Notes under the pieces: model-generated
The model's input: the letters and a program-made list of their open reading frames with translations, nothing else
Told to the model about the DNA's origin: nothing
Database searches by the model: none
Source: Bacillota bacterium
GTDB lineage: Bacteria; Bacillota; Sulfobacillia; JAJYWN01; JAJZPE01
Direction: 5' to 3'
Assembly: GCA_021787335.1 (NCBI GenBank)
Contig: JAJYMC010000065.1
Coordinates: 122,414-186,413, forward strand
DNA length: 64,000 nt
Made by a program: the position numbers and the translations under genes
Part shown: in pieces, positions 26,203 to 34,648 of the stretch
How the letters are laid out: every line of letters starts with the position of its first letter
Position numbering within the stretch: position 1 is the stretch's first letter

Positions 26203-27648
26203 TTGCCCGATCTGCATGAGACGGTCCTTGAGGCCATTCGCCGGCGCGGGGCCGAGTATGGCGACGTCCGCTTCACCGAGCGGAAGGATGAGACCGTCCG
26301 GGTCAAGAACGGTTCGGTGGAAGCCGTCACCGCCATGGAGAGCGCCGGGTTTGGCGTGCGGGTCCTCTGTGACGGGGCCTGGGGGTTCTGCGCCAGCTCG
26401 GAGGTTAGCGCGGAAGAGGTGGTGCGGGTCGCCGAGGAGGCCGTGGCCATCGCCCGGGCGAGCGCCAGGGAGCGCCATGAGGCCGTCCAGCTGGCCCCGG
26501 TGAAGCCGACGGTGGACACCTACCGGACCCCGGTCCGCCAGGACCCCTTTGAGGTCAAGCTGGAGGACCGCATCGCCCTACTGCTCGAGGCGGAGCGCCG
26601 GATGCACGCCGGCGGCCCGATCAGGGTCGGCGAGGCGGAGGTCTCGGTGAGGCAGGAACGGAAACGGTTCTACTCGACCGAGGGCAGCGCCATCGACCAG
26701 GTCATCACCCAGGCCGGCGGGGGGATGTCGGCGACCGCCATCGGGAACGGGGAGATGCAGCGGCGGGGCTACCCGAACGCCCATCGCGGTCACTTCGCCA
26801 GCCGAGGCTGGGAGTTCATCGAGGACATGGACCTCATCGGCCAGGCCGAGCGGGTCGGCCGCGAGGCGGTCGAGCTGCTCTCGGCGAAGCAGTGCCCGTC
26901 AGGCCGCAGCGACATCATCCTCGATGGGCGGCAGCTGGCCCTCCAGATCCACGAGTCCTGCGGGCATCCGGTCGAGCTGGACCGAGCCCTTGGGACCGAG
27001 GCCAGCCTGGCCGGGACCAGTTTCCTGACCCCGGACAAGCTCGGGAAGTTCCAGTACGGGTCGGCGGCCGTGAACATCGTCGCCGACGCCACCATCGAAG
27101 GCGGGCTCGGCACCTTCGGCTACGACGACGAAGGGGTGCCGGCCCAACGGACGATGGTCATCGATCACGGCCGCTTCGTCAACTACCTGACCTCTCGGGA
27201 GACGGCCCCTGCGCTGGGACGAGCTGCCAATGGGACGATGCGGGCCGATGGTTGGAGCCGTCAACCGCTCATCCGGATGACCAACATCAACCTCCTCCCG
27301 GGCGATTGGGACGTGGACGAACTGATCCGCGACACCAAGGACGGGTTGTACCTTGAGATCAACCGCAGTTGGTCGATTGACGACAAGCGCCTGAACTTCC
27401 AGTTCGGCACGGAGGTCGGTTGGGAGATCAAGGACGGAGCCCTCGGGGCGATGGTCAAGAACCCGACTTACACCGGGATCACCCCGGAGTTCTGGAACTC
27501 CTGCGACGCCGTGACCGACCGCCGCTCATGGAACCTGTGGGGGACACCGAACTGCGGCAAGGGTGAGCCGGGACAGGTCGCCCGCGTGGGCCACGGGGCC
27601 GCGCCGGCGAGATTCCGCAACGTGAGGGTAGGTGTTGGGCGATGGTAG
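26203..27648 (+). CDS. tldD: TldD metalloprotease subunit
   Basis: 481 residues from TTG 26203 (GGGAGG upstream). The zinc motif HExxxH is visible as IHESCGHPVE, and LGTEASLAGTSFL and GYDDEGVPAQRTMVI are typical of TldD. TldD and PmbA/TldE form a heterodimeric protease that digests unfolded peptides and matures some RiPPs such as microcin B17. The stop overlaps the start of pmbA by 7 bases, the expected arrangement for two subunits. No RiPP precursor is adjacent. Confidence 0.95.
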   Translation: MPDLHETVLEAIRRRGAEYGDVRFTERKDETVRVKNGSVEAVTAMESAGFGVRVLCDGAWGFCASSEVSAEEVVRVAEEAVAIARASARERHEAVQLAPVKPTVDTYRTPVRQDPFEVKLEDRIALLLEAERRMHAGGPIRVGEAEVSVRQERKRFYSTEGSAIDQVITQAGGGMSATAIGNGEMQRRGYPNAHRGHFASRGWEFIEDMDLIGQAERVGREAVELLSAKQCPSGRSDIILDGRQLALQIHESCGHPVELDRALGTEASLAGTSFLTPDKLGKFQYGSAAVNIVADATIEGGLGTFGYDDEGVPAQRTMVIDHGRFVNYLTSRETAPALGRAANGTMRADGWSRQPLIRMTNINLLPGDWDVDELIRDTKDGLYLEINRSWSIDDKRLNFQFGTEVGWEIKDGALGAMVKNPTYTGITPEFWNSCDAVTDRRSWNLWGTPNCGKGEPGQVARVGHGAAPARFRNVRVGVGRW

Positions 27649-28982
27649 GAAGGGAAGAGGTCCTCAGGGCGGCCAAGACGGCCCTGGCGGCCTGTCGGGC
27701 CGACCAGGCCGAGGTCGTCATGATGCTTCAGGACTCGTATCTGACGCGCTTCGCCGAGAACCACATCCACCAGAACGTCGGCGAGAGGAACGTCACCGTC
27801 AACGTCCGGGCGGTGGTCGGCAAGAAGATCGGCGTGGCCTTGACCAACGACCTCTCGGATGAGGCCCTGCGCCGGACGAGCGAAAGGGCCTCGGAGATAG
27901 CGCGGCTCCAGCGCGAGGACCCCCGCTTCGTCTCGCTGCCGGGGCCGGAACCGGTCCCGTCGCTGCCGGCCGAGATCACCGCCGTCCACGAATACAGCCC
28001 GGAGGAACGGGCCGAACGCGTGGCCAGGGTCATCGCGGCCGCCAAGAAGGCGGGGGTCCGCGCCGCCGGATCGCTCTCCACCGGCGGGCTCGGTCTGGCC
28101 GTCGTCAACTCGCTAGGCGTCGAGGCCTATTCCTCGGCGACCACGGTCGGCTTCACCACGGTGGTCATGTCCGACACGAGCTCCGGGTACGCCGATTGGG
28201 CCGGCCGCGACCTCCAGGCCCTGGACGTCGACGCCCAGACCCGGGTGGCGGTGAGGAAGTGCGTCGACAGCCGGGCACCGAAGAGCATCGAGCCAGGCGA
28301 ATACGAGGTCATCCTGGAGGCGCCGGCGGTCGCCGACATGCTATCGACCCTCGGCTTCCTTGGCCTGTCGGCCCTCGCCGTGCAGGAGGGCCGGAGCTTC
28401 ATGAACGGCCATTTCGGCGAGAAGGTCGTCGGCGAGACCATCGACCTCTGGGACGACGGGCTGGACCCGACCGGCATACCGATCCCCTTCGACTTCGAAG
28501 GGGTCCCCAAGCGCCGCGTGGAACTCATCACCGGCGGCGTGGCCAAAGGGGTGGTCTGGGACTCGTACACCGCCAACCTCGAAGCCGGGAAGCGTTCGAC
28601 CGGTCACGCCCTGCCCGCCCCGAATGTTTACGGGCCCTTGCCGATGAACCTGTTCCTCGGGGCCGGCACCGCCTCGGCCGAAGACCTCGTGGCCTCGACC
28701 AAACGGGGCATCCTGGTCACGCGTTTCCACTACACGAACCCCATCCACCCGACGAAGACCATCTTCACCGGGATGACCAGGGACGGTACCTTCCTCGTCG
28801 AGAACGGGCGGGTCACGGCGGCCCTCAAGAACCTCCGCTTCACCGAGGCCATCACCCGGGCTCTCGGCAACGTCGACCTCATCGGCCGCGAACGGCGGCT
28901 CCAGGCGGGCTTCTTCGGTGGGTCGGTCGTGCCGGCGCTCAAGGTCAAGTCCTTCAACTTCACCGGCGTGACTGAATTCTAG
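27642..28982 (+). CDS. pmbA: PmbA/TldE metalloprotease-complex subunit
   Basis: 446 residues from ATG 27642. It lacks the HExxxH zinc site, as expected for the non-catalytic partner, and shows the family segments GEYEVILEAPAVADMLSTLG, RSFMNGHFGEKV, DDGLDPTGIPIPFDFEGVPK and GILVTRFHYTNPIHPTKTIFTGMTRDGTFLVENG. It forms the TldD/TldE heterodimer. Translationally coupled to tldD. Confidence 0.94.
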   Translation: MVGREEVLRAAKTALAACRADQAEVVMMLQDSYLTRFAENHIHQNVGERNVTVNVRAVVGKKIGVALTNDLSDEALRRTSERASEIARLQREDPRFVSLPGPEPVPSLPAEITAVHEYSPEERAERVARVIAAAKKAGVRAAGSLSTGGLGLAVVNSLGVEAYSSATTVGFTTVVMSDTSSGYADWAGRDLQALDVDAQTRVAVRKCVDSRAPKSIEPGEYEVILEAPAVADMLSTLGFLGLSALAVQEGRSFMNGHFGEKVVGETIDLWDDGLDPTGIPIPFDFEGVPKRRVELITGGVAKGVVWDSYTANLEAGKRSTGHALPAPNVYGPLPMNLFLGAGTASAEDLVASTKRGILVTRFHYTNPIHPTKTIFTGMTRDGTFLVENGRVTAALKNLRFTEAITRALGNVDLIGRERRLQAGFFGGSVVPALKVKSFNFTGVTEF

Positions 28983-29073
28983 ACCGCAAGGATGGCCTTC
29001 CGGGCAGGGGGCCCCCCGTTCCCGGCTCGGGTTTTGAGTCACCGCTGCCGCATAGGCCACGCCCCCCTCGGCT

Positions 29074-29079
29074 TATAAT
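29074..29079 (+). promoter_or_regulatory. Perfect -10 hexamer before the small coiled-coil gene
   Basis: TATAAT at 29074-29079 lies 34 bases before GTG 29113. No -35 resembling TTGACA is found at 16-18 bases, so the promoter may be activator-dependent or weak. Confidence 0.4.
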
Positions 29080-29112
29080 AGGACCAGAAGGTCTTTGGAG
29101 GGGGGGAACCGG

Positions 29113-29403
29113 GTGCCCGAGGATCCGGCCGGAAGGCCGCTTTCGAGGACGGGTGGCCCGCGGCAGGAGGCGGGGGATGAACCTCTCGAGCGCCTGCTCC
29201 TGCGCTTGCGGACACTCGAGGACCAGGTTCAGAGCCTACGCTTCAGCCGGCGGGTCTTGATGGACCTCCTTGTGACGATGGACCGGGAGAACCGGTCCGT
29301 TGGGTCCCGCCTCGAGGCTGAGAACGAGCGCCTGCGCCACGACAACCGGCGAATGGCCCGCCTGCTGCAGGTGCGCGGGGGCGGGGCCGGGGGCGGGCGA
29401 TGA
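29113..29403 (+). CDS. Small coiled-coil protein of unknown function
   Basis: 96 residues from GTG 29113, chosen because GGAGGGGGGG precedes it by a few bases; an upstream in-frame TTG at 29095 overlaps that ribosome site. The sequence is very rich in Arg, Leu and Glu. Residues about 30-85 (LERLLLRLRTLEDQVQSLRF...LEAENERLRHDNRRMARLL) form a clear heptad pattern, so it is a coiled coil. No membrane segment. It has its own -10 element and terminator, which supports its being a real gene. Confidence 0.65.
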   Translation: MPEDPAGRPLSRTGGPRQEAGDEPLERLLLRLRTLEDQVQSLRFSRRVLMDLLVTMDRENRSVGSRLEAENERLRHDNRRMARLLQVRGGGAGGGR

Positions 29404-29415
29404 GACGAAATGAAA

Positions 29416-29445
29416 AGGCCGGCGCAGCGGCGCCGGTCTTTTTCT
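29416..29445. terminator. Rho-independent terminator between convergent small genes
   Basis: AGGCCGGCGC (29416-29425) pairs with GCGCCGGTCT (29430-29439) through one G-U pair, loop AGCG, then TTTTT. The opposite strand also has a T-rich end from GAAATGAAAA, so it may work both ways. Confidence 0.8.
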
Positions 29446-29460
29446 ATCTGGCAGGGGTGG

Positions 29461-29700
29461 TCAGGGGTGGTCGAGCCGGGTGTCCTCCTGGTCGATTATC
29501 CAGTCGTTCGACCACCAGCCGGAAACGGGTTCCTCGAAGAGGCCGAACTCTTCATCCTGCACCGCGTTGCGGTGCAGCTCCAGCAGAAAACGATGCTCTT
29601 TCTCGTTGAGAGGTTGGCCATCAGTCACCTTTTCCTGGGCCACGTCCGCACGGGGCGGCCGCGGGCCCGCAGACTCCTTTTCTTTACCGATCGTCGTCAT
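29461..29700 (-). CDS. Small acidic hypothetical protein
   Basis: 79 residues from ATG 29700, which follows GGAGACGGGGTG. The C-terminal half is rich in Glu, Asp and Trp (EEFGLFEEPVSGWWSNDWII). The frame continues upstream to 29931, but that part is basic, lacks a ribosome site and overlaps the pxpA gene, so I use the internal ATG. I recognise no family. The codon pattern and the shared bidirectional terminator favour a real gene. Confidence 0.5.
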   Translation of the reverse strand: MTTIGKEKESAGPRPPRADVAQEKVTDGQPLNEKEHRFLLELHRNAVQDEEFGLFEEPVSGWWSNDWIIDQEDTRLDHP

Positions 29701-29836
29701 CACCCCGTCTCCGCGCTCGTCATTTCCGCGCTCATCGTTAGTCTGGCGGTGATGGGCGCCTTGATACCTGGCAAATCCGCCAGGCAGCTGGCTAAGAAAG
29801 GGTTCTGCCAAAACGACCTTGGAGGGGGCGGCGACG

Positions 29837-30622
29837 ATCCACGTCGACATCAACTGTGACCTTGGTGAAGGTTTCGGGGTGTATCGCTTGGGTCCCGACG
29901 AACGGCTTCTGAAGGTGGTCAGCTCGGCCAACGTGGCCTGTGGCTTTCACGCCGGCGACCCGAGCATCATGCGCCGCACCGTGGGCACCGCTCGTGATTG
30001 CGGCGCGGCGGTCGGAGCCCATCCTGGGTATCTGGATCTGGTCGGGTTCGGCCGCCGGGAGATGAGGGTCGCCCCCGACGAGGTCGAGGACATGGTCATC
30101 TATCAGGTGGGGGCCCTGGCGGCGATGGCCCGGGCCGAGGGGGTGCGGCTCGCGCACGTCAAAGCGCACGGGGCGCTGTACAACCAGGCGGCCCGGGATC
30201 CCGCCTTGGCCGAAGCCCTGGCCAGGGCGGTGGCCGCGGTGGACAGAGAGCTCATCCTGGTCGGTCTGCCCGGCTCCGAGATCCTCCGCGCCGGACTGGC
30301 GGCCGGCCTGCAGGTCGCCAGCGAAGTCTTTGCCGACCGAGGTTACCTGGCTGATGGGCGGCTGGCCCCGCGGGGCGGGCCGGGGGCTCTGGTCACGGAC
30401 CCGGTGGAGGTCGCCCGGAGGGCGCTTTTGATGGTCCAGGAGGGCAAGGTGGTCGCGGTCACCGGGGAGGAGGTGGCCGTGAAGGCGGACACCATCTGCG
30501 TTCACGGCGATTCACCCGGTGCGGCCGAATCGGCGGCCGCCCTTCGCTCGGCCCTCGAAGGGGCCGGTCTAGAGGTCGCTCCGATGCGCGCGCCCGCGGC
30601 GCCGGCGGGGGGCGACGCTTGA
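29837..30622 (+). CDS. pxpA: 5-oxoprolinase subunit PxpA (LamB/YcsF family)
   Basis: About 261 residues. Opening IHVDINCDLGEGFGVYRLG is the standard PxpA N-terminus, followed by ANVACGFHAGDPSIMRRTV and HPGYLDLVGFGRR. PxpA with PxpB and PxpC cleaves 5-oxoproline (pyroglutamate) to glutamate using ATP. The start is unconventional: the in-frame TTG at 29819 overlaps the ribosome site GGAGGGGG (29821-29828), so it should not be used, and the next codons at a proper distance are ACG 29834 and ATC 29837 (8 bases). I use the ATC, which matches the homologous N-terminus. The stop shares a base with the pxpB ATG. Confidence 0.94.
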   Translation: MHVDINCDLGEGFGVYRLGPDERLLKVVSSANVACGFHAGDPSIMRRTVGTARDCGAAVGAHPGYLDLVGFGRREMRVAPDEVEDMVIYQVGALAAMARAEGVRLAHVKAHGALYNQAARDPALAEALARAVAAVDRELILVGLPGSEILRAGLAAGLQVASEVFADRGYLADGRLAPRGGPGALVTDPVEVARRALLMVQEGKVVAVTGEEVAVKADTICVHGDSPGAAESAAALRSALEGAGLEVAPMRAPAAPAGGDA

Positions 30623-31293
30623 TGTACGCCCGCCCGCGGCTGCTGCCCCTGGGTGACACGGCCCTGACGATCGAGTTCGGGACGGACATCGAGCCGGCCG
30701 CTCAGGCGGCCGTGCGGGCCTGTGATCGGGCCCTGCGGGAGACCGGTCCGTCGGGAGTGATCGAGGTCATCCCGACCTACCGCTCGGTGACGGTGCAGTT
30801 CGACCCGACGGTCATCTCCCGCCGCGGCTTGGCCGCCTGGCTCGAGGGCCGCGACTTCAGCGGGGTCGTGGCCGAGGAGGAGCGGCCGCCGGTGGTCATC
30901 CCGGTGGTCTACGGCGGGACGGACGGGCCGGACCTTGCCGACGTCGCCGTCATCACCGGCCTCACGCCTGACGAGGTCATCCGACGCCATGCCGCCGCGG
31001 TCTATACGGTCTATATGATCGGCTTCCTGGCGGGCTTTCCTTATCTCGGCGGGTTGCCGCCGGAACTGGCCGTGCCGCGGCTGGAGACGCCGCGGACAAA
31101 GGTCCCCGCCGGGTCGGTGGGCCTCGCCGGCGTGCAGACGGGCGTTTATCCGGCGGAGAGCCCGGGCGGTTGGCGGCTGATCGGCCGGACGTCGGTCCGC
31201 CTCTGGGACCCGACCCGGGACCGCCCATCCCTTCTGGAGCCTGGCGATAGGGTCCGCTTTGAGCCCATCACCCGCGAGGAGTTCGACCGATGA
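30622..31293 (+). CDS. pxpB: 5-oxoprolinase subunit PxpB (KipI family)
   Basis: 223 residues from ATG 30622. Family stretches: LLPLGDTALTIEFG, IPTYRSVTVQFDP, IPVVYGG-DGPDL, YMIGFLAGFPYLGGLP and GVQTGVYPAESPGGWRLIG. Bacillus KipI (the same family) inhibits the sporulation kinase KinA, but in a pxpABC context the enzyme role is more likely. Overlaps pxpC by four bases. Confidence 0.95.
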   Translation: MYARPRLLPLGDTALTIEFGTDIEPAAQAAVRACDRALRETGPSGVIEVIPTYRSVTVQFDPTVISRRGLAAWLEGRDFSGVVAEEERPPVVIPVVYGGTDGPDLADVAVITGLTPDEVIRRHAAAVYTVYMIGFLAGFPYLGGLPPELAVPRLETPRTKVPAGSVGLAGVQTGVYPAESPGGWRLIGRTSVRLWDPTRDRPSLLEPGDRVRFEPITREEFDR

Positions 31294-32324
31294 GCCGGAC
31301 GGTCATCGAGGTCATCGCCCCGGGGCTTTCGACGACGGTCCAAGACCTCGGCCGTCCCGGGTTCGCCCGCTACGGGCTGGCCCCCGGTGGGGCGGCCGAC
31401 GATTTCGCCCTCAGGGCGGCCAACCTGCTTGTCGACAACCCGCCCGAGGCCGCCGCGGTGGAGGTCACCCTGCTCGGCCCAACCCTCAGGTTCAACTCGG
31501 CGACCGCCATCGCCGTCACTGGGGCCGACCTGGCCGTGAGCAGCGATGGGCGAGCGCTGGAGGGCTGGCGCGGTCGCCGGGTCTCCGCCGGTCAGACCCT
31601 GACCTTCGGTCGGCCGGTCCGGGGGTGCCGGGCCTACCTGGCTGTCCACGGTGGTCTCGAGGTCTCTGTGAGCATGGGCAGTCGCGCGAGCGACCTCCGG
31701 GCCGGCCTCGGCTGGGGTGGCGGCCGCGCCCTGGTCGCCGGCGACCGCCTGCCGGTCTCCGGCGAGAATGTGCCGGCTGGCCGTCTCGATGCCCTGGCCC
31801 TGGGGCTGGAGCGCCTGCTTCCGCCGGGTGACCGGTGGCCCGGCGAGTACGTCGAGAGGGAGACGGTGGGCGCGTCGCCCGGCCCTCAGGAGGACCACTT
31901 CGCGCCGGCCGTCATCGACCGCTTTTACACCGCGAGGTTCACCGTCGGGGCGGCTTCGGACCGAATGGGGCTGAGGCTGATGGGCGCGACGGTCCCCCCC
32001 TTGAAGCCCGACATCGTCTCCGACGGGCTGGTCGCCGGGGCCGTGCAGGTGCCCGAGAGCGGCCGACCGTTGTGTCTTCTCGCGGGGCATCAGACCACCG
32101 GCGGCTATCCCAAGATCGCCGTGGTGGGGCTGGCCCACCAGCGCGTCCTGGGGCAGCGCCCGCCCCTCGCGGCGCTCTCTTTCTTTCGGACGGCCCAGGC
32201 CGACCTCGACGCCGAAGCCGCCGCCTACCTCGCGGTCGTCCGGTCCTGGGAATCCTTCCGGCTTGGCCAGACCCCGTCCCGCGTCTTCTCCTTTTCCGGC
32301 GGCCCGCTCTGCCGGATCGAGTAG
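31290..32324 (+). CDS. pxpC: 5-oxoprolinase subunit PxpC (KipA family)
   Basis: 344 residues from ATG 31290. Typical segments: GLSTTVQDLGRPGFARYGLAPGGAADDFALRAANLLV, EVTLLGPTLRF, YLAVHGGLEVSVSMGSRASD and the C-terminal ILLAGHQTTGGYPKIAVV-like LLAGHQTTGGYPKIAVVG. Last gene of the pxpABC operon; a hairpin follows 26 bases after the stop. Confidence 0.95.
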   Translation: MSRTVIEVIAPGLSTTVQDLGRPGFARYGLAPGGAADDFALRAANLLVDNPPEAAAVEVTLLGPTLRFNSATAIAVTGADLAVSSDGRALEGWRGRRVSAGQTLTFGRPVRGCRAYLAVHGGLEVSVSMGSRASDLRAGLGWGGGRALVAGDRLPVSGENVPAGRLDALALGLERLLPPGDRWPGEYVERETVGASPGPQEDHFAPAVIDRFYTARFTVGAASDRMGLRLMGATVPPLKPDIVSDGLVAGAVQVPESGRPLCLLAGHQTTGGYPKIAVVGLAHQRVLGQRPPLAALSFFRTAQADLDAEAAAYLAVVRSWESFRLGQTPSRVFSFSGGPLCRIE

Positions 32325-32350
32325 CTTCGAAGGCGTGAGAGGCATGACGA

Positions 32351-32376
32351 ACGGCGGTCGCTTCTGCGACCGCCGT
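32351..32376. terminator. Hairpin between convergent pxpC and SASP genes
   Basis: Perfect 11-bp stem: ACGGCGGTCGC (32351-32361) with GCGACCGCCGT (32366-32376), loop TTCT. T-runs are weak on both sides, so it may act mainly as a transcript end or barrier. Confidence 0.6.
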
Positions 32377-32414
32377 CATTGGTACGCCGGATGGCCAAAC
32401 CGGACGTGGCCCGG

Positions 32415-32750
32415 CTAACGCTTCCCTTGGCTGAGCTGCTGCTCGGCGAGGGTGATGAGTCGCTTGACCATGTGGCCGCCGATGGCTCCACCGACGCGCC
32501 CACCGACCTTGCCGCAGACCTTGCTGGGCATGTCGGCCCAACCGCGGCTCTGGACCTCACTCTGGATCCCCAGTTCGGAGGCCACCTCCCACTTATAGCG
32601 GTCAAGGGCCTGGCCATAGTTCTGGCCCGTGACCCCACCGGTCACGCCGCCCTTCTGGCCCACGCCCACCTCGTTGGCGATCTCGTACTTGAGGTTCTCG
32701 AGGGACTGACCCGACTGCGGGACGAGCAGGTCGCTGTTTTCATTCGCCAT
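32415..32750 (-). CDS. Alpha/beta-type small acid-soluble spore protein, enlarged with a duplicated germination-protease site
   Basis: 111 residues from ATG 32750 (GGAGGTG 6 bases upstream). Alpha/beta SASPs coat spore DNA and are cleaved by GPR on germination; they are normally 60-75 residues. The N-terminus has the conserved LENLKYEIANEVGV, and the C-terminus GGHMVKRLITLAEQQLSQG. Between them there is a second copy of the first motif, LDRYKWEVASELGI, so the protein carries two KYEIA-like GPR sites and a Gly-rich GGVTGGVTG linker. A cysteine (KVCGKVGG) is unusual in SASPs. Upstream is a near-consensus sigma-G promoter, which fits late forespore expression. Confidence 0.9.
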   Translation of the reverse strand: MANENSDLLVPQSGQSLENLKYEIANEVGVGQKGGVTGGVTGQNYGQALDRYKWEVASELGIQSEVQSRGWADMPSKVCGKVGGRVGGAIGGHMVKRLITLAEQQLSQGKR

Positions 32751-32782
32751 GGTTTTCACCTCCAGGGCTGTGACGTCAGGTT

Positions 32783-32811
32783 TAGTATGGCCCAGGGAAG
32801 AAAACCAATGC
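32783..32811 (-). promoter_or_regulatory. Sigma-G (forespore) promoter of the SASP gene
   Basis: On the minus strand CATACTA (32789-32783) matches the sigma-G -10 consensus; GCATT (32811-32807) is a -35 match to the GHATR pattern, with 17 bases between. The leader to ATG 32750 is about 27 bases. This is what is expected for an alpha/beta SASP gene. Confidence 0.75.
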
Positions 32812-32873
32812 TAGAACATTCTTCAACGGCTTCCGATGGCGACCTGTCGCCGCTTGACGGTCGTAACCGTGAT

Positions 32874-33788
32874 TCAGGGGCCGACTGGCCTGAAGGTCTG
32901 GACGAGTACGTTAGCCATCAGCTTCGCGGATTGATCGGCGTCCGCCCGCGGCGCGGTCTCGGTGCCGAATTCGAAGAGTAGGGCGGTGGCCAGGAGGTCC
33001 TGGTTGTAGCCGCCGTGGCCCATGAAGATGGCCTTGACGAGCCCGGGATAGAGGCTGTCGGCGGTGGCCTTGATCTGCTTGGCGACGAAGAGATTGGCGG
33101 CCATGGTCGGGTTCTGCTGGCCGACGACGATCATCACTTCTTGCGCCTCCTGACCGCCGACGTTGATGATGTAGTCACTGGCCGGGGCCGAGTCGCGGTG
33201 GACGTCGAAAATGGCGAACGGGTTGTACATCTGAATGTCTTGGTAGGCGGTCCGCCGGGAGCGAATGTAGGCCTGGTTGTCGTGGGGGTCATGCCTGGTC
33301 GGGTCATCGACGACGACGAACCCGCCGGTGCGCAAGGCCCCGGCGAAGGTGGTCCCGACCTCGTAGATGCTCCCGTTGCCGGGGATGACCGGGGTGCCGT
33401 CCTCAGGGGTGTAGGACTCGTCCGAATGCGTGTGATAGATCACGATGGTCATCGGGCCGGCGGTCGGTTGGGCCTGGCTGGGGACGGCGCCCGGGGCGGT
33501 GGTCGGGGCGACCAGCCGGGCGACGGCGGTCCGGCCGAAGATGCGGGAGACGACATAGTGTGCGTTCTCAGCGCCGGTGATGAACTCATCGCCTCGGGAA
33601 ACCGAGAGACCGGTCCTGAGCAGGACCTGGCGGTCCTCACCGAGGATGGTGGTGAAACCCTGTGCCCTTTCGCCTTCCGGCCGCGGGCCGGGTGCCCACG
33701 GTCCGGCCGTGACGCCGTACCAGACGGCCGAGGTCACGCTGACCGCCGCCGCCAGGGCGAGGAGGATGATCGTGTGGCGCGTCTTCAT
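32874..33788 (-). CDS. spoIIP: SpoIIP-family sporulation hydrolase
   Basis: 304 residues from ATG 33788 (GGAGGT upstream). An N-terminal membrane helix (residues 5-25) is followed by about 90 residues of low conservation and the catalytic SpoIIP domain, with IVIYHTHSDESYTP (active-site His and Glu), FDVHRDSA and the late ALLFEFGTETAP. SpoIIP is an amidase and endopeptidase that, with SpoIID and SpoIIM, degrades septal peptidoglycan for engulfment. The protein is shorter than Bacillus SpoIIP (401 residues), mainly between the anchor and the catalytic domain, so a paralogue is possible. It is upstream of the SASP gene on the same strand but the SASP has its own promoter. Confidence 0.88.
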   Translation of the reverse strand: MKTRHTIILLALAAAVSVTSAVWYGVTAGPWAPGPRPEGERAQGFTTILGEDRQVLLRTGLSVSRGDEFITGAENAHYVVSRIFGRTAVARLVAPTTAPGAVPSQAQPTAGPMTIVIYHTHSDESYTPEDGTPVIPGNGSIYEVGTTFAGALRTGGFVVVDDPTRHDPHDNQAYIRSRRTAYQDIQMYNPFAIFDVHRDSAPASDYIINVGGQEAQEVMIVVGQQNPTMAANLFVAKQIKATADSLYPGLVKAIFMGHGGYNQDLLATALLFEFGTETAPRADADQSAKLMANVLVQTFRPVGP

Positions 33789-33975
33789 GGGTGACCTCCG
33801 TTGCGGGCGGACGTGATGCCGGACGGGAGGGAAGGCCGCCGCAACAGTAGTTTTCCGTATCGCGGGTCCAGCCTATTCGGTCGGCAGGAAACGTCCGGGC
33901 AGATGTAGAAAATCCTGTCTGGACCGTGGCTCCGTCGAGATGTCGACGGGGTGGACCGGCGGGGAGGACCTGAGG

Positions 33976-34539
33976 ATGGTGTGTGGGTTGAAAGAGTTCG
34001 TTTCGTTCGAAGAGGCCTGCGTGCTCCTCAACCTGACGCCGCGGGTCTTTCGTTCGCTGCTGGCCGATTTCGAGACGGAGTTGGCGGCGGCGCAGGCCGG
34101 CATCGACGTGCCGCCGAAGCACCTGACCGTCTCGGCCTACGAGCGCCTGCAGCAAGTCCTGGAGTTGCGCAACAACGGGCGAAGCAACGAGGAGATAAGG
34201 ACCTCGCTGCAGCAATCGGCCCAGTTGGCCACGGCCGAGGCGGAGGCGACCGGCACCAGAGGCGCGGTCATCGCCTTCGGCACGCCGACGCCCGTCCCCG
34301 AGGTCCCGGCGGTCTACGACGCCGACCTGAGCGACCTGACCGGCCTCCTGGAGCGGGTCTCCGACCTGGTCAGGCAGCTCGAGGCGGTGGAGGAGAGACA
34401 GCGCGAGGACCGCGACCGGTTGCTCAACACGCTCTTGCGGACGCAACAGGAGGTCCAGGCCCTGCGGTACGAGGTGACGTCCCAGAAGAGCCGCCGGGAC
34501 CGGAAGAGAGGCCTCTGGGCCAGGCTTTGGGAGTTCTGA
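33976..34539 (+). CDS. HTH (MerR-like) protein with coiled coil and basic tail
   Basis: 187 residues from ATG 33976, with GGAGG 8 bases upstream. The N-terminal 75 residues resemble a MerR-type winged helix: FVSFEEACVLLNLTPRVFRSLL, later LTVSAYERLQQVLELRNNGRSNEEIRTSL. A linker rich in Ala, Thr and Pro is followed by a coiled coil (about 120-170; LLERVSDLVRQLEAVEERQREDRDRLLNTLLRTQQEVQAL, shown in parts) and a basic aromatic C-terminus (KSRRDRKRGLWARLWEF). The layout recalls RacA, the chromosome-anchoring protein of Bacillus (also HTH, coil and basic end, about 184 residues), but I have no sequence-level proof of homology. Divergent from spoIIP. Confidence 0.65.
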   Translation: MVCGLKEFVSFEEACVLLNLTPRVFRSLLADFETELAAAQAGIDVPPKHLTVSAYERLQQVLELRNNGRSNEEIRTSLQQSAQLATAEAEATGTRGAVIAFGTPTPVPEVPAVYDADLSDLTGLLERVSDLVRQLEAVEERQREDRDRLLNTLLRTQQEVQALRYEVTSQKSRRDRKRGLWARLWEF

Positions 34540-34578
34540 ACTTGACCGCGGCCACGGCCGGCGACAGGCACGAAAGAA

Positions 34579-34609
34579 GGGAGCCCGCGACTGGGCTCCC
34601 CTATTTTTT
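34579..34609 (+). terminator. Rho-independent terminator
   Basis: GGGAGCCC (34579-34586) pairs with GGGCTCCC (34593-34600), 6-base loop, followed by CTATTTTTT. It ends the HTH gene and lies just before the convergent CBS-ACT gene. Confidence 0.88.
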
Positions 34610-34648
34610 CCGGCGATGACTCGGCTCAGTGTTCCCGGCTCTTCTGAC

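Noticed and set aside
26203-28982. TldD/PmbA as the maturation protease of the Cys-Ala tail system
   Set aside because: They are 25 kb away, on the other strand, in an unrelated peptidase cluster; TldD/E are general in bacteria.
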